Origin: Syntrophomonas sp.
GTDB taxonomy: Bacteria > Bacillota > Syntrophomonadia > Syntrophomonadales > Syntrophomonadaceae
Direction: 5' to 3'
Length of the DNA stretch: 9,233 nucleotides
Assembly (NCBI GenBank): GCA_028693695.1
Contig: JAQUUV010000068.1
Span: 1-9,233, forward strand
The first letter of the stretch is position 1. Every line of letters begins with the position of its first letter. The translations under genes were made by a program, and so were the position numbers. The notes under the pieces are model-generated. The model saw only the letters and a program-made list of their open reading frames with translations, was not told the origin of the DNA and searched no databases. Of this stretch, positions 1 to 6,952 are shown in pieces.

Positions 1-333
1 CAAATGGATCTGGGTCCGCGTACTGACGTTTTAGATGCCTGTCCTAAGGCTCAAGGGATGATTATGGCGATACGTTCTCTGTCTCCGCACGCGCTAATTA
101 CCGATGAGATAGGGCGGCGGGAGGATATAGAAGCCATCCAGGAATGTATCAACGCCGGGGTGGCAGTGATCACCAGCATACACGCGCGAAATATAGAAGA
201 GGCAGAGAAGCGTCCTCTTCTGAGGGAACTGCTGGCTACCGGAGCCTTTGAAATTCTGGTTGTTCTATCTAGGCGCCGTGGCCCGGGTACAGTTGAGGAA
301 ATAGTCAGGTGGGATTCGCTATGTTGTGGTTGA
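1..333 (+). CDS. spoIIIAA: SpoIIIAA, stage III sporulation ATPase, C-terminal part (5' truncated)
   Basis: The reading frame is open from the first base, so only about the last 110 residues are present. The visible part has the layout of a secretion-type (GspE/VirB11-like) ATPase: an RTDVLD..PKA segment, a Walker B stretch ALITDEIGR (about residues 30-38 of the fragment), a conserved THR/HAR-like SIHAR motif, and the KRPLLREL and VVLSRRRGPGTVEEIV tail typical of SpoIIIAA. In B. subtilis this cytoplasmic ATPase of the mother cell is thought to power the SpoIIIA-SpoIIQ channel feeding the forespore. The Walker A motif would lie upstream of the window. The stop at 331-333 lies inside the next gene, so translation is probably coupled. 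The family call rests on both the sequence and the seven spoIIIA genes that follow. Confidence 0.95.
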   Translation, partial: QMDLGPRTDVLDACPKAQGMIMAIRSLSPHALITDEIGRREDIEAIQECINAGVAVITSIHARNIEEAEKRPLLRELLATGAFEILVVLSRRRGPGTVEEIVRWDSLCCG

Positions 334-845
334 AAACCGTGGGGGCGGCTTTTATTGTTTCTGGATTTGGCCTTTATGGCTTGATGGGTGCCAGAAGTAT
401 AAGCAACCGGGTGGAGCAAATTAGGAATATTAGGTTGGCTATGGGATTTCTGGAAAAAGAGATTAGTTACCTGCATACACCTTTGCCGCTCGCACTGGAA
501 CGAGCGGCCCAATGTACCCCCGAGCCTGCTAAGACATTATTTTTTGAATGCGGCCGCGCATTACAGGACAGGCAGGGACTGACAACACCGGAAGCCTGGG
601 CCCAAAGTTTAGCGAAACTGAGCACTATATCTGACCTTAAGGATGAAGACCTGGAACTATTAAAAATGTTGTCATCGCAAATGGGCATGTCAGGTGCCGA
701 TGAACAAAAGAAGTTGTTCGGGCTGGTGCAGGAACAATTGAAAATCCAGGAAGAAAAAGCCCGCCGCGAGGTGGAGTCGGGTCATAAAATTCGGGCTTAT
801 GGGGGATTTATTTTAGGAGCCACGGTAGTGCTCTTGTTGATTTGA
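321..845 (+). CDS. spoIIIAB: SpoIIIAB, stage III sporulation protein (GspF-like)
   Basis: About 174 residues, close to the family's usual 170. There is a hydrophobic N-terminal segment (about residues 5-22), a charged helical core containing RxIRxxxxxLExEIxYxxTPL (about 35-55), and a C-terminal hydrophobic anchor (about 158-174). This matches SpoIIIAB, whose soluble part resembles the GspF platform protein of type II secretion. It is a mother-cell membrane component of the channel complex. I chose ATG 321 because it matches the family N-terminus (MLxLKxxGA) and AGGTGGG at 306-312 is well placed. GTG 309 in the same frame is the alternative and would add four residues. The start overlaps the end of spoIIIAA by 13 bases. 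It is followed by the only sizeable gap in the operon. Confidence 0.95.
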   Translation: MLWLKTVGAAFIVSGFGLYGLMGARSISNRVEQIRNIRLAMGFLEKEISYLHTPLPLALERAAQCTPEPAKTLFFECGRALQDRQGLTTPEAWAQSLAKLSTISDLKDEDLELLKMLSSQMGMSGADEQKKLFGLVQEQLKIQEEKARREVESGHKIRAYGGFILGATVVLLLI

Positions 846-876
846 ACCAGAACCCAAGGGAAGAACGGAGGTAGTA

Positions 877-945
877 ATGATAGCGTCAGCTTTCCTACCT
901 AAATTCAAAATTATTAAAATACATGTGAGGGGGATCAGAAAATGA
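877..945 (+). other. possible 22-codon leader ORF coupled to spoIIIAC
   Basis: In the 96-base gap between spoIIIAB and spoIIIAC, GGAGG at 867-871 is followed five bases later by ATG 877. The frame runs 22 codons to TGA 943-945, which overlaps the spoIIIAC start as ATGA. The predicted peptide begins MIASAFLPKF and is basic and hydrophobic (five Lys, two Arg). I recognise no family. It could be a translated leader that couples ribosomes onto spoIIIAC, or a chance ORF behind a purine-rich stretch. spoIIIAC also has its own GAGGGGG site at 927-933, so coupling would not be essential. Confidence 0.25.
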
Positions 946-1136
946 ACATTGACATACTTTTTAGGATAGCAGGTATAGGAATATTAATATCCGTCCTGTG
1001 TATCGTTTTAAAACAGGCCCAGAAGCAGGAGCAGGCCGAGATGTTAACCCTGGCCGGAGTTGTAATCGTTCTTATTATGGTGGTTCAGTTGATGAACCAG
1101 CTCTTCACTACGGTGCGGTCAGTGTTTAATTTATAA
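942..1136 (+). CDS. spoIIIAC: SpoIIIAC, small membrane protein of the SpoIIIA complex
   Basis: A 64-residue protein, close to the usual length of about 66 to 68. It has two predicted membrane helices (about residues 6-24 and 34-57) separated by a short polar loop KQAQKQEQAEM, the SpoIIIAC hairpin pattern. The protein sits in the mother-cell-derived outer forespore membrane as part of the SpoIIIA channel. SpoIIIAC and SpoIIIAD are thought to share a fold. The start ATG 942 has GAGGGGG at 927-933. It also overlaps the stop of the possible upstream leader ORF. Position after spoIIIAB and before spoIIIAD is the standard operon order. Confidence 0.95.
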   Translation: MNIDILFRIAGIGILISVLCIVLKQAQKQEQAEMLTLAGVVIVLIMVVQLMNQLFTTVRSVFNL

Positions 1137-1163
1137 AACAGGCTGGAGCAGAGGGGGATAAAT

Positions 1164-1553
1164 GTGGAGATTACTCAAATTGTGGGACTAGCTTTAATAA
1201 CCACCATTTTTCTCCTAGTTCTTAGGCAGGAGAAACCGGTCATGGCTATCTTGTTGAGCCTGGTTTTCAGTATCATCATCTTCACATTAATGATGGGTAA
1301 ATTGGCTTCCATAATAGAAGTAATGAAGGAACTGACTAGACGAGCAGGTCTCAACTACTTTTTCCTGGCAACCATATTAAAGATTATGGGGGTAGCTTAC
1401 CTGGGCGAGTTTGCGGCGGTTATATGCCAGGATGCAGGGGAGCAGGCAGTTGCTAAGAAGGTAGAGTTTGCCGCCAAAATTATCATAGCCGTTCTGGCCT
1501 TACCCATCATGGTAGCAATATTAGAGTCACTGATGGATCTTATGCCAGGCTAA
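1164..1553 (+). CDS. spoIIIAD: SpoIIIAD, membrane protein of the SpoIIIA complex
   Basis: A 129-residue hydrophobic protein, near the usual length of about 130. Predicted membrane segments lie around residues 4-20, 27-48, 63-85 and 103-122, with the conserved central part LKIMGVAYLGEFAAxICxDAGE (about 72-93), which is diagnostic of the family. It is a channel component in the outer forespore membrane. Translation starts at GTG 1164, with GAGGGGG at 1151-1157. The overlapping ATG at 1162 is out of frame. The stop TAA is 23 bases before spoIIIAE. Confidence 0.95.
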   Translation: MEITQIVGLALITTIFLLVLRQEKPVMAILLSLVFSIIIFTLMMGKLASIIEVMKELTRRAGLNYFFLATILKIMGVAYLGEFAAVICQDAGEQAVAKKVEFAAKIIIAVLALPIMVAILESLMDLMPG

Positions 1554-1576
1554 TAAATATAAGTGAGTTGTTGTAG

Positions 1577-2755
1577 ATGAAGAAAATATGCATTGCCATT
1601 ATCCTTATCATAGGTTTCATGCTATTTCCGGTATCTGCTGAGGCTGCCCCAGCGGGGGATAGTGAAACGGTATTTTCTGTGCAGGATACCCTGGAAAACC
1701 TGGATATACAATCTCTCGAAGAATTCAAGGGGCGTATCGATGGAGAGATGAATCCCTTTCTGCAAAGCAAGCCTTTAAAAGAATGGCTGGGGGATTTTAT
1801 CACGGGTAAGTGGGAGTTTGATTTTAAAAAGGTGATGGAAAACACTGTCCGCTTTCTATTTAAAGAAGTGGTAGCTAATTCCAGTCTTTTATCCAAACTT
1901 ATTATTCTCTCAGTACTGGCAGCGTTATTGGTGAATTTACAGACCTCCTTTGCTTCTGATATAGGCAAAATATCTTATATGGTCTGTTTTCTTGCTCTTT
2001 GCGCTCTGGCTTTGGGCTCTTTCAAGATTGTGCTGGATATTGGACACCAGACCATAGATAATATGGTCGCGTTTATGGTAAGTATGCTCCCACCGATGAT
2101 GGTATTGGTAGCTGGACTAGGAAACGTGAACGCCTCGGTTATGCTTTTTCCTATACTTATGACTGCGGCTACCGCCTTTGCCAATGCCATTAAGCTCATT
2201 GTTTTTCCGCTTATCATCATGTCGGCTTTGCTCAGCTTGGTTAATAACATATCGGAAACCGTAAAGGTTGAGAGAATGGCTAAATTTTGCAGCCAGGTGG
2301 CACAAATATCCCTGGGTTTTTTTCTGACCACTTTTGTGGGTATTCTTACCCTGAGAGCTTTATATGCCTCGGTGCTTGATAAAGTGGCTCTGCGCACTGC
2401 TCGATTTGTAACTGATAATGCTATCCCCATCGTAGGTAAAATGGTGGGTGATACTGTTGAGGTAGCAGCCGGGTACGTGGTGATGTTAAAAGATGCACTG
2501 GGTATTTTCGGAGTTCTGCTCATCGCGGGCATAGTATTTTTTCCTCTGCTGAAGATTGTGGCTTTGGCATTAATCTATAAGCTGGTAGGTGCGGTAGTGG
2601 AACCGATGGGCGATGCCAAAACAGCAGCCGTATTGGAGAGCATGAGCTCGCATCTAATGATGATGCTGGCTGCGACTGCATCGGTAGGGTTTATGTTTTT
2701 TATTATGATTGCCATCATGGCAGGGATGTCCAATAACCTTACCATGCTGCGCTGA
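1577..2755 (+). CDS. spoIIIAE: SpoIIIAE, large polytopic membrane protein of the SpoIIIA channel
   Basis: 392 residues, like the roughly 400-residue B. subtilis protein. A typical signal sequence (KK, hydrophobic residues 5-18, then VSAEAAPA with likely cleavage after Ala 21 or 23) precedes a polar extracytoplasmic stretch (about 25-100). Several membrane helices follow (about 104-121, 132-153, 163-182, 187-223, 244-262, 309-340, 360-382). SpoIIIAE is the most hydrophobic part of the channel apparatus. ATG 1577 is the first possible start because the codon before it is TAG. Its ribosome binding site is poor (AAGTGAG at 1561-1567), unlike the other genes of the operon, so translation may be limited or coupled to spoIIIAD. 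The stop lies 14 bases before the next gene. Confidence 0.95.
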   Translation: MKKICIAIILIIGFMLFPVSAEAAPAGDSETVFSVQDTLENLDIQSLEEFKGRIDGEMNPFLQSKPLKEWLGDFITGKWEFDFKKVMENTVRFLFKEVVANSSLLSKLIILSVLAALLVNLQTSFASDIGKISYMVCFLALCALALGSFKIVLDIGHQTIDNMVAFMVSMLPPMMVLVAGLGNVNASVMLFPILMTAATAFANAIKLIVFPLIIMSALLSLVNNISETVKVERMAKFCSQVAQISLGFFLTTFVGILTLRALYASVLDKVALRTARFVTDNAIPIVGKMVGDTVEVAAGYVVMLKDALGIFGVLLIAGIVFFPLLKIVALALIYKLVGAVVEPMGDAKTAAVLESMSSHLMMMLAATASVGFMFFIMIAIMAGMSNNLTMLR

Positions 2756-2769
2756 AAGGAGGGATTGGC

Positions 2770-3348
2770 ATGGACGTAATAGCGGAAATAGTAAAGAATC
2801 TGCTGGTTATCATTATAATGTCAAGCTTTCTGGAACTCATGTTACCGGATGGAAACATCAAACCCTTTGTGCGTTTCGCAATTGGTCTATTTATTTTAAT
2901 TGCGGTTTTAAGCCCCACCCTCGCTTACATTTATGATGATAAGAATTTTCAGATTTCCGTCTGGGATGACCGGATAGATGAGCATATCTCTCAGGAGATC
3001 CAGGCCAGCGGCAAGAAGATTCAGCAGCAGATTACAGGAAAAAGCAGCGAGTTAATGAAGGAAAAGCTGGAAGGCCAAATATCTGCAGTTGCTATCCTGG
3101 TACCAGGGGTTGATGATGTGCATACCCAGGTTTCAGTAGGGGAGGACGGTTCGCTGCAAAGGCTGCAGCTTATGGTGAGACCCGGAAAGAATAAAAGCAC
3201 AGAGGAAGTTGAAAAAGTGAACGCATTTTCTGGATCTCCCCAGAGTGATAATGAACAGACAGAAATTCAGCGGAAAATACTGCAGGTAATGGGTAACCTA
3301 TATGGACTTAAGGGTGAGAACATAGAAATCAAATTTGAGGGGGGTTAA
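2770..3348 (+). CDS. spoIIIAF: SpoIIIAF, ring-building-motif protein of the SpoIIIA complex
   Basis: 192 residues. Two N-terminal membrane helices (about residues 6-24 and 31-54) flank the conserved LELMLPDGNIKPFVRFxxGL segment. A charged helix follows (about 65-105), then a C-terminal soluble domain (about 105-190) with alternating beta strands and helices, fitting the ring-building motif shared with SpoIIIAG and SpoIIIAH and related to EscJ/FliF. It is thought to face the space between the two forespore membranes. An excellent AAGGAGGG site (2756-2763) sits upstream of ATG 2770. The stop TAA 3346-3348 is directly followed by the spoIIIAG start. Confidence 0.95.
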   Translation: MDVIAEIVKNLLVIIIMSSFLELMLPDGNIKPFVRFAIGLFILIAVLSPTLAYIYDDKNFQISVWDDRIDEHISQEIQASGKKIQQQITGKSSELMKEKLEGQISAVAILVPGVDDVHTQVSVGEDGSLQRLQLMVRPGKNKSTEEVEKVNAFSGSPQSDNEQTEIQRKILQVMGNLYGLKGENIEIKFEGG

Positions 3349-3349
3349 T

Positions 3350-3937
3350 GTGTTGTTAGATGAGTGGATGAGAAAAATAACGGGTGAGGAAGAGAAGAAG
3401 GTATTTGCCAATTGGGGTAAAAAGAGCAAATATTTGGTGGTGATAGCGGTGTGCTTAGGCCTCCTGGCTCTTATCTGGCCGCAGGCCAAAAGTACGCCGC
3501 AGGAGATCACCGTCCCCGCAAACCAGAACAGCAGCGGGGTAGCCCAGGCTAAAGCAAACTTAGCTGGAGAATTGCAAAGCATCCTGTCTCAGGTGGAAGG
3601 TGCAGGGAAAGTCCAAGTTAGTTTAACTTTGAGTTCAGACGGCTTGAAAAGTTATGCTCGCAATACCAAAAATGAGCACCGGGAAACCCAGGAAACAGCT
3701 CAAAGCAGCGGTGACAGAAATATTAAGGAGGACAATCAGACCAGTGATATCGCGGTATCAGGTGGTGCTGCCCTGTTAGTTGAGGATAGTGCTCCAGAAG
3801 TGGTAGGGGTATTGGTTGTGGCGGATGGGGCCGGAAATGGGCTGGTCAAGGAGAAGCTCACGGATGCTACCATCACTCTCTTGAATATTTCTCCCAATCA
3901 GGTTAGGGTTGTGACCCGGAAAGGAGATAATCAATGA
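3350..3937 (+). CDS. spoIIIAG: SpoIIIAG, ring-forming channel protein
   Basis: 195 residues from GTG 3350: a short cytoplasmic segment, one membrane helix (about 27-43), a linker, then a domain with the ring-building pattern. First half LAGELQSILSQVEGAGKVQVSL is about 71-92. A polar insertion (about 96-140) follows, and the second half APEVVGVLVVADGAG..VKEKLTxAxxxLLNISPNQVxV is about 148-187. In B. subtilis SpoIIIAG assembles into a large ring (about 30 subunits) with a beta-barrel formed by the insertion. I chose GTG 3350 because GAGGGGG at 3338-3344 is correctly placed and the start directly follows the spoIIIAF stop. TTG 3335 lies inside that site and TTG 3353 is a possible alternative. 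The stop overlaps spoIIIAH as ATGA. Confidence 0.93.
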   Translation: MLLDEWMRKITGEEEKKVFANWGKKSKYLVVIAVCLGLLALIWPQAKSTPQEITVPANQNSSGVAQAKANLAGELQSILSQVEGAGKVQVSLTLSSDGLKSYARNTKNEHRETQETAQSSGDRNIKEDNQTSDIAVSGGAALLVEDSAPEVVGVLVVADGAGNGLVKEKLTDATITLLNISPNQVRVVTRKGDNQ

Positions 3938-4485
3938 TTATCAGTACCAGAAAGATTAAGATTCTCGCTGTTATTAGTGCGGTAATTATAATTCCCTTTA
4001 TTGGGCTAAATTTGATTAACCTGAGTATGAATGTGAAATCTAGGCCGGTAAGCAATACAGTCGTAGAACCGGACCGGTCAGATATAACAATTCCGATGAA
4101 TCTGCAATCTCAAGATGAGGAGAGGATAAACTTCTTCGCCGAATATCGCATGGAGAGAGAAAGGGTGCGGGGTAAAGAGACAGGATTACTAAGGGAGATT
4201 GCCAATAACTCATCTAGCGATAAGAAAGCTCGTGATACAGCTTGTCTGAAGTTGGTAGAGCTTGCTGAAAAAGCAGAAAAAGAAATGCAGGCAGAAGCCA
4301 TGATTAAATCCCAGGGTTTCCAAGACTGTGCGGTAATTATTACGCCTAAAAGCACCACGGTAATGATTGAAAGCACCAGCACGCAAATCGAACGCAAAGA
4401 GGAGATAAGAAAGGCGGTAAGTATAGCCACGGGATGTATTGAAAAAAATATTTCCATAGTCAAACGTCAGAGCGTTGAGCCATAG
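3934..4485 (+). CDS. spoIIIAH: SpoIIIAH, ring-building-motif protein, SpoIIQ partner
   Basis: 183 residues, somewhat shorter than the 218 of B. subtilis. There is one N-terminal membrane helix (about residues 9-30), a polar linker, a charged helix starting at INFFAEYRMERERVRGKE (about 65-82), and a C-terminal ring-building domain (about 97-180) ending ISIVKRQ. In the family this domain crosses the intermembrane space and binds forespore SpoIIQ, holding the two halves of the channel together. ATG 3934 overlaps the spoIIIAG stop as ATGA, and AAGGAG at 3921-3926 serves as its ribosome binding site. It is the last sporulation gene here. No T-tailed terminator is obvious behind it. Confidence 0.93.
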   Translation: MIISTRKIKILAVISAVIIIPFIGLNLINLSMNVKSRPVSNTVVEPDRSDITIPMNLQSQDEERINFFAEYRMERERVRGKETGLLREIANNSSSDKKARDTACLKLVELAEKAEKEMQAEAMIKSQGFQDCAVIITPKSTTVMIESTSTQIERKEEIRKAVSIATGCIEKNISIVKRQSVEP

Positions 4486-4511
4486 CGGGTTTGATATATT
4501 GGTTAAAAACA

Positions 4512-4540
4512 TTGAAATAAAAAAGTATTATTCTTATAAT
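4512..4540 (+). promoter_or_regulatory. predicted sigma-A-type promoter P1 for accBC
   Basis: TTGAAA (4512-4517), 17-base spacer, TATAAT (4535-4540), in an AT-rich stretch just after spoIIIAH. This is one mismatch from the vegetative consensus with ideal spacing. It would start transcription near 4547, giving accBC vegetative expression independent of the sporulation operon. Predicted from sequence only. Confidence 0.7.
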
Positions 4541-4564
4541 ATTATTAGTCAGAGTAAAATGGGG

Positions 4565-4586
4565 TACTCAGGTCTAGGCCTGAGTA
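4565..4586. promoter_or_regulatory. 22-bp near-perfect palindrome between the accBC promoters, candidate operator
   Basis: TACTCAGG and CCTGAGTA are exact reverse complements around a six-base centre TCTAGG, which itself is palindromic apart from one pair. The site lies about 18 bases downstream of the expected P1 start and ends where the -35 region of the P2 extended -10 promoter would fall. That position suits a repressor site acting on both promoters. I do not recognise it as the FapR or FabT consensus. An alternative is a short RNA hairpin ending the spoIIIA transcript, but the following TACTTGTTT is a weak U-tract. Confidence 0.5.
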
Positions 4587-4603
4587 TACTTGTTTAGGGA
4601 CTA

Positions 4604-4612
4604 TGGTATAAT
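4604..4612 (+). promoter_or_regulatory. predicted extended -10 promoter P2 for accB
   Basis: TGG directly before TATAAT (4607-4612) forms an extended -10 element. No good -35 lies 16-18 bases upstream (GTATAC at 4584-4589 is the 17-spacer position), which extended -10 promoters tolerate. The start would be near 4619, leaving only about 20 bases of leader before accB. It may be a second promoter or a chance match in an AT-rich leader. Confidence 0.5.
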
Positions 4613-4639
4613 TACTACTGACGTAAGGGAGATGAAGAG

Positions 4640-5083
4640 ATGAATTTGGATGAAATAAGAGAGTTGATACTTTTACTTGATCAGACGTCGATTGCTGAGC
4701 TGGAAGTACAAAAAGATGATTATAAAATAATCCTGCGCAAATCACTGGCTTATAATGATAATCAGGTATCGCATGTTAGCACTCCGTTAAGTACTTCTAA
4801 GCTGATCCCGCAAGAAGTTGCTGATGAAGCTCAAAATGACCGGATTGTGGCTGTACATGCACCTATGGTGGGAACCTTTTACAATGCGTCTTCGCCTGAT
4901 GCCAAACCTTTCGTGCAGATTGGAGATCATGTAAGCCAAGGTCAAACACTTTGTATACTAGAAGCCATGAAACTTATGAATGAGATTAAAGCTGAATTTG
5001 ATGGAACCATAGTGGATACAGCAGTGGGGAACTCAGAAGCCATTGAATATGATCAAGTATTGTTCCTAATAGAGAAAGACTAG
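4640..5083 (+). CDS. accB: AccB, biotin carboxyl carrier protein of acetyl-CoA carboxylase
   Basis: 147 residues, a normal length. The N-terminal helix MNLDEIRELILLLDQTSIAELEV (about 1-23) is the family's usual start. A variable linker (about 40-68) leads to the biotinyl domain (about 70-147). Its beta strands VHAPMVGTFY and IGDHVSQGQTLCILEAMK carry the biotin attachment motif EAMKLMN, with Lys 111 the modified residue. The protein carries carboxybiotin from AccC to the carboxyltransferase AccA/AccD (not in this window) for malonyl-CoA synthesis in the cytoplasm. ATG 4640 has AAGGGA at 4625-4630. accC follows after 10 bases, and the pair is surely one transcription unit, probably driven by the promoters at 4512-4612. 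Confidence 0.96.
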   Translation: MNLDEIRELILLLDQTSIAELEVQKDDYKIILRKSLAYNDNQVSHVSTPLSTSKLIPQEVADEAQNDRIVAVHAPMVGTFYNASSPDAKPFVQIGDHVSQGQTLCILEAMKLMNEIKAEFDGTIVDTAVGNSEAIEYDQVLFLIEKD

Positions 5084-5093
5084 AGGTGTTTAC

Positions 5094-6440
5094 TTGTTTT
5101 CAAAAATCTTGATTGCTAACCGGGGAGAAATTGCCCTGCGAATTATTAGAGCCTGCCGGGAGCTGAATATAGCCACCGTAGCAGTTTACTCCCAGGCAGA
5201 CCGGGATAACCTGCATGTTCGAATGGCTGATGAAACAGTGTGTATTGGCGGAGCACCTGCTAGTCAGAGTTATCTTAATATTCCTAATATTATTGCTGCT
5301 GCTATAAATAAGGGAGCAGAGGCTATACATCCTGGTTATGGGTTTCTGGCTGAGAATGCCTATTTCGCTGAGCTGTGTGAAGTGAACAAAATTAAATTTA
5401 TTGGTCCTAAAGCTCAGGTGATAGATTTGATGGGAGATAAGGTCAAGGCCAAGGAACTGGTTAAAACAGTCGATGTACCCGTAGTTCCAGGCAGTGACGG
5501 GGCTGCGGGATCTTATGAGGAAGCTATTAAACTGGCTGAGGCTATTGGCTACCCAGTTATAATTAAGGCATCGGCTGGCGGAGGAGGGCGCGGGATGCGT
5601 CTGGCGCACAGCAAGGTGGCCTTGAAGGATGCCCTGACTATGGCCAAAATGGAAGCAGGGGCAGCCTTTGGTAATGATGAAGTATATATAGAAAAATATA
5701 TCGAAGAGCCTCGGCACATTGAAATGCAAATACTGGGAGATGAACACGGTAACATCATTCACCTGGGGGAGAGAGATTGTTCTTTGCAGAGGCGCCATCA
5801 GAAGCTCCTGGAAGAATCACCTTCCAGCCTATTGGATGAAGAACTGCGAGCCAAGATGGGAGCAGTAGCGGTGAAGGCCGCCCGGGCTGCTAATTATTCC
5901 AGCGCGGGAACTGTGGAGTTCTTGGTTGATAAAAATAAGAACTTTTATTTCATCGAAATGAACACTCGGGTGCAGGTCGAGCATCCGGTTACTGAGATGG
6001 TAACCGGAGTTGATATAATTAAGGAACAGTTACGTATTGCAGCGGGTGAGAAACTAAGGTATAAACAGGAAGATATACATATAAACGGGTGGGCCATTGA
6101 ATGTAGAATAAATGCGGAAGACCCGGACAACGATTTTCGTCCTTCACCGGGGGTTGTGGAACAATACGTTGTTCCTGGAGGTCCTGGGGTACGAGTCGAT
6201 TCCTCCGTTTATACCGGATACTCTATACCTCCATATTATGATTCTATGGTAGCCAAAGTAATTGTATGGGGAAGAGATCGGGATGAAGCGATTGCTCGGA
6301 TGAAGAGAGCTCTAAATGAATTTTCGATAAAGAGTATTGCCACTACCATTCCTTTTCACTTAAAGGTTTTGGATAATGCCTTTTTTCAAAAAGGGGAGGT
6401 TTATACCAATTTTATTCAGCGTCGTATGAACAATATCTAG
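5094..6440 (+). CDS. accC: AccC, biotin carboxylase subunit of acetyl-CoA carboxylase
   Basis: 448 residues, almost exactly the E. coli length of 449. The order is an N-terminal carboxylase domain (FSKILIANRGEIALRIIRA, 2-20), an ATP-grasp domain, and a C-terminal domain. The usual ATP and bicarbonate residues are all visible: Lys 116, Lys 158, the glycine-rich loop AGGGGRGM (161-168), His 208, Lys 237, Glu 275, Glu 288, the NTRVQVEH signature (290-297, with Arg 292) and Arg 338. It carboxylates AccB biotin with ATP and bicarbonate, the first step toward malonyl-CoA. Translation starts at TTG 5094 with AGAGGTG at 5082-5088. No ATG further in fits the conserved N-terminus. Homologous pyruvate or propionyl-CoA carboxylase subunits look alike, but the accB neighbour favours AccC. 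Confidence 0.95.
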   Translation: MFSKILIANRGEIALRIIRACRELNIATVAVYSQADRDNLHVRMADETVCIGGAPASQSYLNIPNIIAAAINKGAEAIHPGYGFLAENAYFAELCEVNKIKFIGPKAQVIDLMGDKVKAKELVKTVDVPVVPGSDGAAGSYEEAIKLAEAIGYPVIIKASAGGGGRGMRLAHSKVALKDALTMAKMEAGAAFGNDEVYIEKYIEEPRHIEMQILGDEHGNIIHLGERDCSLQRRHQKLLEESPSSLLDEELRAKMGAVAVKAARAANYSSAGTVEFLVDKNKNFYFIEMNTRVQVEHPVTEMVTGVDIIKEQLRIAAGEKLRYKQEDIHINGWAIECRINAEDPDNDFRPSPGVVEQYVVPGGPGVRVDSSVYTGYSIPPYYDSMVAKVIVWGRDRDEAIARMKRALNEFSIKSIATTIPFHLKVLDNAFFQKGEVYTNFIQRRMNNI

Positions 6441-6469
6441 CTTAAATGGAAGTAGTTTGAGCAGAAACA

Positions 6470-6499
6470 TTGATAAAATCCGTCTTGGTCTGGTACAAT
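6470..6499 (+). promoter_or_regulatory. predicted sigma-A-type promoter of asp23/yqhY
   Basis: TTGATA (6470-6475), 18-base spacer, TACAAT (6494-6499), with TG at 6491-6492 adding an extended -10. Each hexamer is one mismatch from consensus. It lies 31 bases before the Asp23-family start, so this gene can be expressed apart from accBC, although read-through from accC is also possible because I see no terminator between them. Confidence 0.65.
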
Positions 6500-6530
6500 A
6501 ACAACATAAATATTATCGGAGGTGGAATTA

Positions 6531-6935
6531 ATGGAGAATAGAAAACCTGAAATCCCCAATGATCTAGGTGTTATTCGGATTGCTGACGAGGTGGTTTCTA
6601 CGGTTGCTGGACTAGCTGCGATTGAAGTTGAAGGGGTAGCCACTATGAGCGGCGGATGGGGCATCGATCTGGTAGAGAAATTAGGCAAAAAGAACCTGGG
6701 AAAGGGTATAAAAGTAGATGCCAACGGAGAGCAGACCAGTATTGATATATTTATTGTAATTGAATTTGGTTACGCTATTCCTAAGGTTGCGGAGAATGTA
6801 CAGAAGGAAGTTAAGTTAGCGGTTGAAACCATGACTGGATTGACTGTATCTGCGGTTAATGTCCATGTAGTATCTGTAATGACCAAGAAAGCCGCCGAGG
6901 ATAATGAAGGGGCGGTCGATTTCAAAGCGGATTAG
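6531..6935 (+). CDS. yqhY: Asp23/Gls24 (DUF322) family protein, YqhY-type
   Basis: 134 residues, nearly the length of B. subtilis YqhY. Family hallmarks: IRIADEVVSTVAGLAAxEVEGVA (15-37), a GGWG..EKLGKKNLGKGIKV middle (41-62), a long beta strand IDIFIVIEFGYAIPKVAENVQ (71-91), a helix KLAVETMTGL (95-104), and the last strand VNVHVVSV (109-116). It is soluble, with no membrane segment. In B. subtilis YqhY lies directly behind accBC and its loss perturbs acetyl-CoA carboxylase. Asp23 in S. aureus is instead recruited to the membrane by AmaP. This copy has both contexts: accC upstream and an AmaP-like gene downstream. ATG 6531 is chosen because GGAGG at 6518-6522 is eight bases before it. GTG 6522 overlaps that site. 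Confidence 0.92.
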   Translation: MENRKPEIPNDLGVIRIADEVVSTVAGLAAIEVEGVATMSGGWGIDLVEKLGKKNLGKGIKVDANGEQTSIDIFIVIEFGYAIPKVAENVQKEVKLAVETMTGLTVSAVNVHVVSVMTKKAAEDNEGAVDFKAD

Positions 6936-6952
6936 TTATTGCAAAGCTTTTG

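Noticed and set aside
918..925. AATACATG, resembling the sigma-E -10 sequence, upstream of spoIIIAC
   Set aside because: No matching -35 element lies at the required 14-15 base distance, so an internal sporulation promoter here is not supported.
1975..2532. 185-codon minus-strand open frame inside spoIIIAE
   Set aside because: It is the reverse reading of membrane-helix codons, lacks a sensible start context and resembles nothing known. The spoIIIAE frame is clearly the real one.
5100..5798. 232-codon open frame on the minus strand inside accC
   Set aside because: It lies wholly antisense to a conserved biotin carboxylase, its translation resembles no family I know, and open antisense frames are common opposite well-conserved genes.
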